A stretch of DNA of 8,426 nt from Hyphomicrobiaceae bacterium. GTDB taxonomy: Bacteria; Pseudomonadota; Alphaproteobacteria; Rhizobiales; Hyphomicrobiaceae. The translations under genes were made by a program, and so were the position numbers. This document shows positions 1 through 5,395 of the stretch, one piece after another. The notes beneath the pieces were generated by a model that saw nothing but the letters and a program-made list of their open reading frames with translations, ran no database searches and had not been told where the DNA came from. Each line of letters opens with the position of its first letter. The stretch's first letter is position 1. Where the stretch lies: the NCBI GenBank assembly GCA_017353825.1, contig JAFMSC010000161.1, positions 1-8,426 on the forward strand. Direction: 5' to 3'.

Positions 1-239
1 TACGCGCAGCCGTTGCTGACGCTCACGGCGAGGTAGACCATCTCCTTGACGAGCGGGTCGAGCGCGCCTGGCGCCATGGTTGCCTTGAGGGTGGTCCAGG
101 TGCGCTCCAAGAGGGCCGGGTCGCGCGCCAGGTACGTCCAGAAGTTGTTCACCTCCGGCACGTTGCGGGTCTTCTTGATGTCTTCGAACACGGCGCGTAC
201 CGCGCCCGAAGCCTTGGCGGCGTCGACGGGCTTAGGCAT
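1..239 (-). CDS. Carboxymuconolactone decarboxylase/AhpD-like protein (N-terminal part)
   Basis: The reading frame starts at the ATG at 239 and runs off the left edge, giving 79 complete codons. An in-frame TAG lies five codons upstream with no other start between, so the start is firm; GCGAGG in front of it is a possible ribosome site. The visible protein is helical and ends in EMVYLAVSVSNGCA. That is the start of the CMD/AhpD core, where an NGCxYC motif normally carries the redox cysteine pair. Only the first cysteine (C78) is inside the window; the next codon begins TA, consistent with Tyr. Family members are small, mostly cytosolic, oligomeric proteins: peroxidases with a CxxC pair, or decarboxylases without it. 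Which kind this is cannot be decided from the fragment. The gene is divergent from the TPR gene at 319. Confidence 0.8.
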   Translation of the reverse strand, partial: MPKPVDAAKASGAVRAVFEDIKKTRNVPEVNNFWTYLARDPALLERTWTTLKATMAPGALDPLVKEMVYLAVSVSNGCA

Positions 240-260
240 GGGTGCCTCGCTTGCCTAGTG

Positions 261-290
261 TTGCTGCGCCGCTGCGACAGCGGCTATGGT
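261..290 (+). promoter_or_regulatory. Candidate promoter of the TPR gene with an embedded inverted repeat
   Basis: TTGCTG (261-266) and TATGGT (285-290) are separated by 18 bases and would start transcription near 297, about 20 bases before the ATG at 319. The spacer holds a perfect 7-bp inverted repeat, GCCGCTG (268-274) and CAGCGGC (278-284), almost exactly midway between two divergent start codons. It could be an operator for both genes or simply a hairpin. The elements are imperfect matches found by eye. Confidence 0.35.
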
Positions 291-318
291 CGCCCATTGA
301 CGGACAGCCGGGTTTTCC

Positions 319-813
319 ATGTCAAGGCACGCTGCGCTCGCGCTTGTCCTGGCCACCGCCGTGTCCACGGCGCTCGCTGACGCGCGCGGCGACTGCTACG
401 CCATGACGGGCGATGCCGCCATCAGCGCCTGCACGGAGGCCATCGCGCGCGACCCCAGGGACGTGCCGTCCTACATCAGCCGCGCCTTCGAGCTACAGGA
501 GAAGGGCGACTACCAGCGCAGCATTGCCGACTACGCCAAGGCGGTTGAGATTGATCCCGCGCGCTGGGACGCTTACCAGGGGCGTGCTTGGGCCTACCTC
601 AAGCTGGGCAGGCCCGAGGCGGCGCTGCGCGACGCGGAAGCCGCGGTGAAGCTGCAACCCAGCGCAGCGCAGGCCCTCGACGTGCGCGGGCACGTCTTGG
701 AGGCGCTCGGCCGGCGCGAGGAGGCCATCGCCGATTTCCGCCGCGCGCTCACCATCGAGCCGCGCCTTGGTGGGAGCCGGGAGGGGCTTAAGCGGCTCGG
801 CGCCACGCCCTAG
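319..813 (+). CDS. Secreted tetratricopeptide-repeat protein
   Basis: This 164-residue protein has a short hydrophobic signal peptide (residues 1-20, probable cleavage after ALA), so it is probably periplasmic. Cys26 and Cys38 flank a short helix and could form a disulfide. Three TPR units follow, at about 48-81, 82-115 and 116-149, with the usual small/large pattern (GDYQRSIADYAKAVEIDP, GRPEAALRDAEAAVKLQP, GRREEAIADFRRALTIEP). The segment around 29-45 may be a degenerate half repeat. TPRs bind proteins; no enzyme domain is present, so it is probably an adaptor or assembly factor of unknown partner. The Shine-Dalgarno sequence is weak, but the signal peptide starting right at this Met supports the start. 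The gene stands alone, divergent from the AhpD-like gene. Confidence 0.85.
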   Translation: MSRHAALALVLATAVSTALADARGDCYAMTGDAAISACTEAIARDPRDVPSYISRAFELQEKGDYQRSIADYAKAVEIDPARWDAYQGRAWAYLKLGRPEAALRDAEAAVKLQPSAAQALDVRGHVLEALGRREEAIADFRRALTIEPRLGGSREGLKRLGATP

Positions 814-1552
814 AGCTGGAGAAAGTTGGGCTAGATTGCCTCACCCCCCGCGTCTGTAACGTCAGCTGAGGTTTCCGTCTGGGGTTCCTGTCTGGGGTTC
901 CTGTCTGGGGTTCGCGTCTGGGGTTCCCGGCAAAACTTGAGTTGAGCACGCTGAGCCCATGATGGGCATCCCCGCACTCAAGTCCGCCGGGCCACGCTCA
1001 AGTCCTACCCGACGCACCGCAATGGGGCTCTATCCGCACGAGGAGACTGGCCGCGGCCGCCGTTGCCGGCAGCTCACGTCGGGGTGGGGTCGGAAACCCG
1101 TATCAACGTTCGCGCCGTGGACCTCGAGGAATCGCCACCGCCATGCTGGCCAACGCCTAGTTTCGACCGATCGCTGCTGGAGCTTGAGAAACTCCGCCGC
1201 CCGTCGACTGTCCCGGTTGTGGCCTTTCTCCGGCCCCTCGAGGCGGGAGAGTTCCAGAGGCATCAGTCCCGACGGGTGCGGGGTGGACGCCGAGACTGAG
1301 TGCCCCCAGTGCGCACGCACCGCGGGAGTGCGTGCCGATCCATAGTCTTACCGAGCCGAAAAAGTCTGTCGAGGGAAAACGCTGTAACGAACTGTATACG
1401 CATCGAAAACACTCTGTATTGAGCCTACACGCCCGGTCGTGACATCGGTTCGACGACCGCAATCCAAGGTTGTCCGACGATCGCCGACGCAACAAGAGCC
1501 GGAGAAGCGGCGATTGGTGCCATGCATAGTGGGCCGGACGGCGGAGGGAGGA
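814..1552. other. 739-bp convergent spacer without a convincing gene
   Basis: The stretch lies between two genes that point toward it, so it need not hold promoters for either. Frames up to 128 codons exist on both strands (for example 959-1345 plus and 1320-1030 minus), but they overlap, are rich in Arg, Ser and Pro, and resemble no family I know. What is visible is a four-copy 13-bp repeat at 877-928, a small palindrome GCCCAT/ATGGGC at 955-967, a repeated CTCAAGTCC (977-985 and 997-1005), and a relatively AT-rich patch at about 1345-1430. I found no clear intrinsic terminator for either flanking gene. It may be the remains of a lost gene or an unrecognised RNA. Confidence 0.6.
877..928. 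repeat. Four tandem copies of a 13-bp G-rich unit
   Basis: The unit GTCTGGGGTTCCT occurs at 877-889 and 890-902, then with small changes at its last bases at 903-915 and 916-928. A partial unit (GGTTTCC, 870-876) precedes it. GGGG runs recur exactly every 13 bp (881, 894, 907, 920). The repeat begins 63 bp after the TPR stop codon and is not in a recognisable gene. Confidence 0.95.
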
Positions 1553-2407
1553 CTAGGTCTTGTTCCAGTCGGGCGCGCGCTTGTCGAGGAACGCGCCGAT
1601 GCCCTCCTTGGCCTCGGCATGAAGCATGTTCTCGACCATGACGCGCGCGGCATAGTCGTAAGCCTCGCCAAGCGACATTTCTATTTGCCGGTAGAACGCT
1701 TCCTTGCCAATCGCCAGGGTTGCTGGTGGCTTTGAAGCCACAGTCCGGGCCAAGTCCAGAGCCGCGTCAAGGGCCGTTCCCGGCGGCACGACGCGGTTGA
1801 CGAGCCCGTAGTCGGCCGCCTGGCGGGCCGACAACATCTCGCCGATCAGCAGCATCTCCATGGCGCGCTTGCGCGGCACGTTGCGCGACAGCGCCACCAT
1901 AGGCGTGGAGCAGAAGAAGCCGATGTTGACGCCGGGCGTGGCGAAGCGAGCGGTCTTCCCGGCCACGGCCAGGTCGCAGGTGGCCACCAGCTGGCAGCCG
2001 GCCGCCGTGGCAACGCCTTCCACGGCCGCGATCACCGGCTTTGGGCAGCGCACGAGCGAGCGCATGAACTGGGCACACGCGCGCATCAGGGTCTCGGTGA
2101 AAGCGCGCCCGCCGTCCGGGTCCCCGCGATGGCGGGTGAGCTCCCTGAGGTCGTGTCCGGCGCTGAAGGCTGGGCCCGTGCCGGCGATGACGATGGCGCG
2201 GGTGTCAGCCTCGACGGAGGCCGCGTCGATGGCAGCCTGCAGTGCGGCCAGCATCGCCCTGGAAAGGGTGTTGCGCGCTTCTGGCCGGGACAGGGTGATA
2301 ACGAGCACCCCCGCAGCCGGACGCGTCGTTTTGATCAACGCGTGCGGTGCGCCCGCCTCGGCTGCCCGTCCGGCGCGCGCCTTTGCCGATACCGACCGCG
2401 CCGCCAT
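1553..2407 (-). CDS. Enoyl-CoA hydratase/isomerase family protein, ECHDC3-like
   Basis: This 284-residue protein has the crotonase fold. An N-terminal extension of about 20 residues precedes the core. The first oxyanion-hole segment is AFSAGHDLREL (80-90) and the second is around GVATAAGCQLVATCDLAVA (131-149). The region FATPGVNIGFFCSTP (155-169), the PRKRAMEMLLIGE segment and the C-terminal EGIGAFLDKRAPDW closely resemble ECHDC3 of animals. The two catalytic glutamates of classical hydratases are absent: Q139 and G159 stand at the positions of rat Glu144 and Glu164. Hydration of enoyl-CoA is therefore doubtful, although CoA-thioester binding is likely. The start is well supported by AAAGGAG five bases before the ATG. 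It lies 14 bp after the stop of the preceding secreted-protein gene, so the two are probably co-transcribed. Confidence 0.9.
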   Translation of the reverse strand: MAARSVSAKARAGRAAEAGAPHALIKTTRPAAGVLVITLSRPEARNTLSRAMLAALQAAIDAASVEADTRAIVIAGTGPAFSAGHDLRELTRHRGDPDGGRAFTETLMRACAQFMRSLVRCPKPVIAAVEGVATAAGCQLVATCDLAVAGKTARFATPGVNIGFFCSTPMVALSRNVPRKRAMEMLLIGEMLSARQAADYGLVNRVVPPGTALDAALDLARTVASKPPATLAIGKEAFYRQIEMSLGEAYDYAARVMVENMLHAEAKEGIGAFLDKRAPDWNKT

Positions 2408-2421
2408 CCGCGCTCCTTTAG

Positions 2422-2937
2422 CTATTGCAGGGCCAGCAGCGGCTCGATCTTGTCGTAATACTTCCTGACGAGATCGACGTTGCTGGGATGCTGGATCGGC
2501 TGCAGAACCTTGAGCTGCTCGGTGAGGTCCTCGATCAGCTGCTGCTTTTCCTTCTCGGGGAGGTCCTTGGCGGCCTTGGCCTTGTCTAGGTCCTTCTTGG
2601 CCAGCTCCGAGGGGTCGGTGAATTCCTTGGTCTGGGTATCGAACCCGGACATGACCAGGGCGATGTTCTCAGCCACCTGATCATACTCGTCGTGATCCTT
2701 GAAGCCGAACTTCTTGGCGACCGCGCTGAGCTTCTTCATCACCACCTCTTTCGACTTCTCGCCCTCCATCTTGTCAAAGGCCTCCGCCATGTCCTTGTGC
2801 GCGGCGATGAAGCCCTCGATCTGCTTGGCGGTCAGCTGGACCTGCTTCACGGGCGACTGCGCCGACACCACGCCGGCGAGGTAAGCAAACGCGGCGAGCG
2901 CAAACGCGCCGACTGAGAAGCGCAGCACCTGGTGCAT
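2422..2937 (-). CDS. Small secreted charged protein of unknown function
   Basis: I do not recognise this 171-residue protein. It has a clear signal peptide (residues 1-26, hydrophobic core 9-24, probable cleavage VVSA/QS). The mature part of about 145 residues has no cysteine, is rich in Lys, Glu and Asp, and appears mostly helical. A stretch at about 108-136 (ELAKKDLDKAKAAKDLPEKE and following) is strongly charged and may form a coiled coil. The protein is probably periplasmic. The start has GAGGA five bases upstream. It is the first gene of a likely operon with the ECHDC3-like gene, but this does not reveal a shared role because a periplasmic protein cannot act directly on cytosolic CoA esters. 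Confidence 0.85.
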   Translation of the reverse strand: MHQVLRFSVGAFALAAFAYLAGVVSAQSPVKQVQLTAKQIEGFIAAHKDMAEAFDKMEGEKSKEVVMKKLSAVAKKFGFKDHDEYDQVAENIALVMSGFDTQTKEFTDPSELAKKDLDKAKAAKDLPEKEKQQLIEDLTEQLKVLQPIQHPSNVDLVRKYYDKIEPLLALQ

Positions 2938-3122
2938 GATGGTCCTCGCTTGGCGACGCTGGTCGCCTCATGTTGGAAGATGCGACCTCGAAAAGGCGCG
3001 GGACCCCCTTATGGGCCGCCGATGACAAAAGTTGGACACCGCCTTGATGTCAATCCCCACCGCGGCGCGCTGCCAGCCTCGCTCGTGAAACGCAATATAG
3101 CTGATCGATGCGCCCTTTCCTC

Positions 3123-3144
3123 AAATCCTCCGGAAATCCTCCGG
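3123..3144. repeat. 11-bp perfect tandem duplication
   Basis: AAATCCTCCGG occurs twice head to tail (3123-3133 and 3134-3144) in the non-coding spacer. Confidence 0.9.
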
Positions 3145-3292
3145 CAAGCGCCGAGTTTCTCCTTCAAGGTGTCGCCGACAAGGGGGTTGCGCACCCGCCG
3201 CCCCCGCGCTCAAGCCGCTGCCGGTCGTGGGGTAAAATGATACCGTTGATATAATCAATTGATACTACGTAGATAACTTGAGTTATAGAGCA

Positions 3293-3321
3293 TTGACAGG
3301 AGAGCGCCAGCGGCCTAGAAG
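3293..3321 (+). promoter_or_regulatory. Candidate sigma-70-type promoter of rplM-rpsI
   Basis: A perfect TTGACA (3293-3298) and TAGAAG (3316-3321) are separated by 17 bp, predicting a start near 3328 and a leader of about 95 nt before rplM. The -10 matches the consensus at four of six positions. An AT-rich island with TTGAT/ATCAA inverted repeats (3246-3263) lies immediately upstream, where UP-element or regulator contacts would be. Confidence 0.55.
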
Positions 3322-3347
3322 CGCGTGCATCGTGAGTGGTCACTCGC

Positions 3348-3379
3348 CATCAACACAGGTTGGCATCAACACAGGTTGG
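3348..3379. repeat. 16-bp perfect tandem duplication in the rplM leader
   Basis: CATCAACACAGGTTGG occurs twice head to tail (3348-3363 and 3364-3379) inside the predicted rplM 5' leader. It is followed directly by a small stem GTGCA/TGCAC (3381-3385 with 3392-3396). Confidence 0.95.
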
Positions 3380-3422
3380 CGTGCACGCTGCTGCACCAAT
3401 CCGACCTACGGGGCAGCTCAGA

Positions 3423-3884
3423 ATGAAGACCTATTTTGCCAAGCCCAGCGAAGTGGAAAAGAAGTGGGTGCTGATCGATGCCCAGGGTCTGGTGGTGGGC
3501 CGCCTGGCCGCGCTGATCGCCACGCGCCTCAAGGGCAAGCACAACGCCACCTACACGCCCCACGTGGACACGGGGGATAACGTGATCGTGATCAACGCCG
3601 ACAAGGTGGTGTTCACTGGCAACAAGACCGACGACAAGATCTACTACCGCCACACCGGGTATCCCGGCGGCCTCAAGCGGCAGACGCCACGGCGGCTGTT
3701 CGACGGCAAGTTCCCAGAGCGCATCCTGGAGCTGGCGGTGGGCCGCATGCTGAAACGCGGGCCTCTGCAGCGCAAACTCATGCGCAACCTGAAGATCTAC
3801 AAGGGCGCCACGCATCCGCATGAGGCACAGCAGCCTGAGATGCTCGATGTGAAGGCGCTCAACCGCAAGAATGTGAGGGCGTGA
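3423..3884 (+). CDS. rplM: 50S ribosomal protein L13
   Basis: This 153-residue protein is a full-length L13, an early-assembling component of the large subunit that contacts 23S rRNA. The family pattern is clear: KKWVLIDAQGLVVGRLA (13-29), the TGNK turn (65-68), RHTGYPGGLK (76-85) and the signature region from LAVGRMLKRGPL through NLKIYKGATHPHEAQQP (104-138). The frame is open upstream to 3336, but the start at 3423 gives the usual N-terminus (MKTY), and the upstream codons would translate the tandem repeat. The Shine-Dalgarno sequence is only modest (GGGGC). It is the first gene of the rplM-rpsI operon. In E. coli L13 represses its own operon through the leader; whether that holds here is not visible. 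Confidence 0.98.
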   Translation: MKTYFAKPSEVEKKWVLIDAQGLVVGRLAALIATRLKGKHNATYTPHVDTGDNVIVINADKVVFTGNKTDDKIYYRHTGYPGGLKRQTPRRLFDGKFPERILELAVGRMLKRGPLQRKLMRNLKIYKGATHPHEAQQPEMLDVKALNRKNVRA

Positions 3885-3889
3885 CCGCA

Positions 3890-4360
3890 ATGGCCGACAC
3901 CAAGTCGCTGGAGGACCTGGCCGCCCTGCAGCAGGGTACCGAGCCGGCCGCGCCCGCCAAGAAGCTCGACGCGCAAGGCCGCGCGTACGCCACCGGCAAG
4001 CGCAAGAACGCCGTGGCGCGCGTATGGCTGAAGCCCGGCGTGGGCAAGATCGTGGTCAACACCAAGGCTTTCGAGGAGTACTTCGCCCGTCCGGTGCTGC
4101 AGATGCTGCTGCGTCAACCGCTGCAGGCCGCCAACCGCATGGACCAGTTCGACATCATGGCCACCGTGACCGGCGGCGGCCTCTCGGGCCAGGCTGGCGC
4201 CGTGCGCCACGGCATCTCCAAGGCGCTCACCTACTACGAGCCGGAGCTGCGGCCGGTGCTCAAGAAGGGCGGGTTCCTGACGCGCGACAGCCGCGTGGTG
4301 GAGCGCAAGAAGTACGGCCGCGTGAAGGCGCGCCGCAGCTTCCAGTTCTCCAAGCGCTGA
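3890..4360 (+). CDS. rpsI: 30S ribosomal protein S9
   Basis: This 156-residue protein is S9, which sits in the head of the small subunit and reaches the P-site tRNA with its basic C-terminal tail (here ending QFSKR). The signature GGGLSGQAGAVRHGISKAL is at about 95-113, and RAYATGKRKNAVARVW at 31-46 begins the core. The first 30 residues are an extension absent from the E. coli protein and usual in alphaproteobacteria. A GTG at 3881 overlapping the rplM stop is an alternative start adding three residues. I prefer the ATG at 3890 because GAGGG (3875-3879) lies 10 bases before it but only one base before the GTG. The gap to rplM is five bases, so the two are translated from one mRNA. Confidence 0.97.
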   Translation: MADTKSLEDLAALQQGTEPAAPAKKLDAQGRAYATGKRKNAVARVWLKPGVGKIVVNTKAFEEYFARPVLQMLLRQPLQAANRMDQFDIMATVTGGGLSGQAGAVRHGISKALTYYEPELRPVLKKGGFLTRDSRVVERKKYGRVKARRSFQFSKR

Positions 4361-4369
4361 GGCGTCTCC

Positions 4370-4418
4370 GTCGAGCAAGCCCTCGCGTGTTGTCTGTCCA
4401 GCAAGCCCTCGCGTGTTG
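4370..4418. repeat. Direct repeat of 23 bp with 26-bp period after rpsI
   Basis: The 19-bp sequence AGCAAGCCCTCGCGTGTTG is found at 4374-4392 and 4400-4418. The similarity extends four bases to the left (GTCG versus GTCC), giving 22 of 23 identical positions at 26-bp spacing. It lies between rpsI and the TerC gene. No typical stem plus T-run terminator accompanies it. Confidence 0.95.
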
Positions 4419-4518
4419 GCGTCCTGTTGCACGGTTGCCGCGTGCCGGGCGGAACGGCGAGGCTGCCACAAGCCGTTCTTGACCTGCTCGTAGGGTTGGG
4501 GTCTCTACAGGCCCGCCC

Positions 4519-5187
4519 ATGATCGACTGGCTCACGCAGAACCTCGTCGCCCTCGTCAATGTCATCATCATCGACGTGGTGCTGGCGGGCGACAACGCCA
4601 TTATCGTCGGATTGGCCGCGTCACGCGTGGCGCCCGGGATGAGGCGAGGCGTGATCTTTTGGGGCATGGTGGGCGCGGTCGTCCTGCGCGTCGCCTTCGC
4701 CGCCATCACCGTGCAGCTGCTTGCCATCGTAGGATTTACGCTTGCCGGCGGCCTGCTGCTGTTGTGGGTGTGCTGGAAGATGTACCGCGAGCTGGCACGC
4801 AAGCCCGGCGGGGTGCACGCCACCCATGCCGCCGCCGCCGAGCTGGCCCCCATGAGCTTCGGCGCCGCGGTCACGCAGATCATCGTGGCGGACCTGTCGA
4901 TGTCGCTCGACAATGTGCTGGCCGTGGCGGGCGCCGCCAAGGACTCCGGTTGGGTGCTGGTGGTGGGCCTTAGCGTCGCCATCGTGCTGATGGCGGTGGC
5001 GGCGAACTACATCGCCAATCTCATGGGGCGCTATCCGTGGATCACGTGGATCGGCCTCGCCATCATCGTTTATGTGGCGTTCGACATGATCTTCGAGGGC
5101 TCGCGCGAGGTAGCCTGCGCCACCTGGGGCGGCGTGTGGTGCTCGCAGGACATGCTGGGCCTGCTGGGGACGCTGTTGGGGCTGTAG
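4519..5187 (+). CDS. TerC/YjbE-family integral membrane protein (probable metal exporter)
   Basis: This 222-residue protein belongs to the TerC family, in the YjbE/YkoY branch, several members of which are implicated in Mn2+ export. It is nearly all hydrophobic, with six or seven membrane segments at about 7-30, 45-66, 68-88, 117-139, 146-165 and 173-193, and perhaps one at the C-terminus. The two family motifs are present: DVVLAGDNAII (19-29) and DLSMSLDNVLAV (125-136). Their conserved aspartates (D19, D25, D125, D131) are the presumed metal ligands in the membrane. A cytoplasmic or periplasmic loop at 92-111 carries two histidines. No Shine-Dalgarno sequence is evident before the ATG, and a possible weak promoter lies so close that the mRNA might be leaderless. 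I see no yybP-ykoY riboswitch in the 158-bp upstream spacer. Confidence 0.9.
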   Translation: MIDWLTQNLVALVNVIIIDVVLAGDNAIIVGLAASRVAPGMRRGVIFWGMVGAVVLRVAFAAITVQLLAIVGFTLAGGLLLLWVCWKMYRELARKPGGVHATHAAAAELAPMSFGAAVTQIIVADLSMSLDNVLAVAGAAKDSGWVLVVGLSVAIVLMAVAANYIANLMGRYPWITWIGLAIIVYVAFDMIFEGSREVACATWGGVWCSQDMLGLLGTLLGL

Positions 5188-5197
5188 CGGAGAGCCG

Positions 5198-5226
5198 TTG
5201 ACAGCAGGCCACGGTGCTCGCATAAA
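5198..5226 (+). promoter_or_regulatory. Candidate promoter of the argC leader
   Basis: TTGACA (5198-5203) and CATAAA (5221-5226) are separated by exactly 17 bp, beginning 11 bp after the TerC stop codon. The usual start distance places the first transcribed base at about 5233-5234, the A of the leader-peptide ATG. Confidence 0.7.
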
Positions 5227-5233
5227 CGCGCGC

Positions 5234-5308
5234 ATGATCATACCGGCACACATTTTTGCGATTGCGACGCGCCAGCGCTGCCGTCTGCGCGACACGCGGC
5301 GGCGATGA
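5234..5308 (+). CDS. Arginine-rich leader peptide of an argC attenuator (24 codons)
   Basis: The frame from ATG 5234 to TGA 5306-5308 encodes 24 residues. The first twelve are ordinary (MIIPAHIFAIAT) and the last twelve are RQRCRLRDTRRR, with seven arginine codons (CGC, CGC, CGT, CGC, CGG, CGG, CGA). The ATG coincides with the predicted transcription start and has no ribosome site, so translation would be leaderless, as described for the rhizobial trp leader peptide. I infer that it senses charged tRNA-Arg: slow decoding at the arginine codons would favour read-through into argC. Arg-rich frames arise easily in GC-rich DNA, so the case rests on the combination of promoter, position, terminator and downstream arginine gene. 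No homologue could be checked. Confidence 0.65.
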   Translation: MIIPAHIFAIATRQRCRLRDTRRR

Positions 5309-5357
5309 AGGCGCGCGTTTGACCTTCTCTCGCAGGGCCGCTTCCCCCGATGCGGCC
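5276..5357 (+). promoter_or_regulatory. Proposed attenuator with mutually exclusive RNA pairings
   Basis: Three alternative helices can be drawn. The first is CGCTGCCGT (5276-5284, leader codons Arg-Cys-Arg) with GCGGCGGCG (5296-5304), nine pairs including two G-U. The second is GCGGC within 5296-5303 with GCCGC (5337-5341), five pairs. The third is the terminator helix GGCCGC (5336-5341) with GCGGCC (5352-5357). The first frees the terminator to form; the second blocks it. A ribosome paused at the early arginine codons would open the first helix. The second helix is short and overlaps the last arginine codons, so exact mechanics are uncertain without folding calculations. Confidence 0.5.
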
Positions 5358-5363
5358 TTTTTT
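5334..5363 (+). terminator. Intrinsic terminator between the leader peptide and argC
   Basis: The stem is GGCCGC (5336-5341) with GCGGCC (5352-5357), loop TTCCCCCGAT, followed by six T's (5358-5363). It can be extended by a G-U and an A-U pair. It ends 32 bases before the argC ATG, so unless it is regulated it would cut argC off from its only obvious promoter. Confidence 0.85.
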
Positions 5364-5395
5364 GTTGCCCGATCATCCTCACCGGGAGCCGAGCC

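Larger units (their letters stand above)
2938..3422. other. Divergent spacer upstream of rplM
   Basis: This 485-bp spacer separates the minus-strand secreted-protein gene from rplM and must hold the promoters of both. It contains an 11-bp tandem duplication (3123-3144), an AT-rich island with palindromes (about 3236-3292), a good promoter (3293-3321) and a 16-bp tandem duplication (3348-3379). For the minus gene the best match I see is TTGACA read on the minus strand at 3053-3048, with a poor -10 (TTTTGT, 3030-3025). Short reading frames in it resemble nothing known. Confidence 0.6.

Noticed and set aside
959..1345. 128-codon plus-strand frame and overlapping 96-codon minus-strand frame (1320-1030) as genes
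   Set aside because: Composition is Arg/Ser/Pro-rich, no motif or family is recognisable, neither has a clear ribosome site, and long frames by chance are common at this GC content.
3336..3422. Extended L13 start at 3336
   Set aside because: The extra 29 residues would be translated from the tandem 16-mer and have no counterpart in L13; the MKTY start at 3423 matches the family.
3881..3889. GTG start of rpsI overlapping the rplM stop
   Set aside because: GAGGG would be one base from this GTG, too close; spacing suits the ATG at 3890. It cannot be fully excluded.
3797..4471. Minus-strand frame of 224 codons opposite rplM-rpsI
   Set aside because: It is antisense to two certain ribosomal protein genes and resembles no family.
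4361..4518. yybP-ykoY manganese riboswitch before the TerC gene
   Set aside because: This branch of TerC is often controlled by that riboswitch, but I do not see its conserved loops; the GGGTTGGGG segment at 4492-4500 is not enough.
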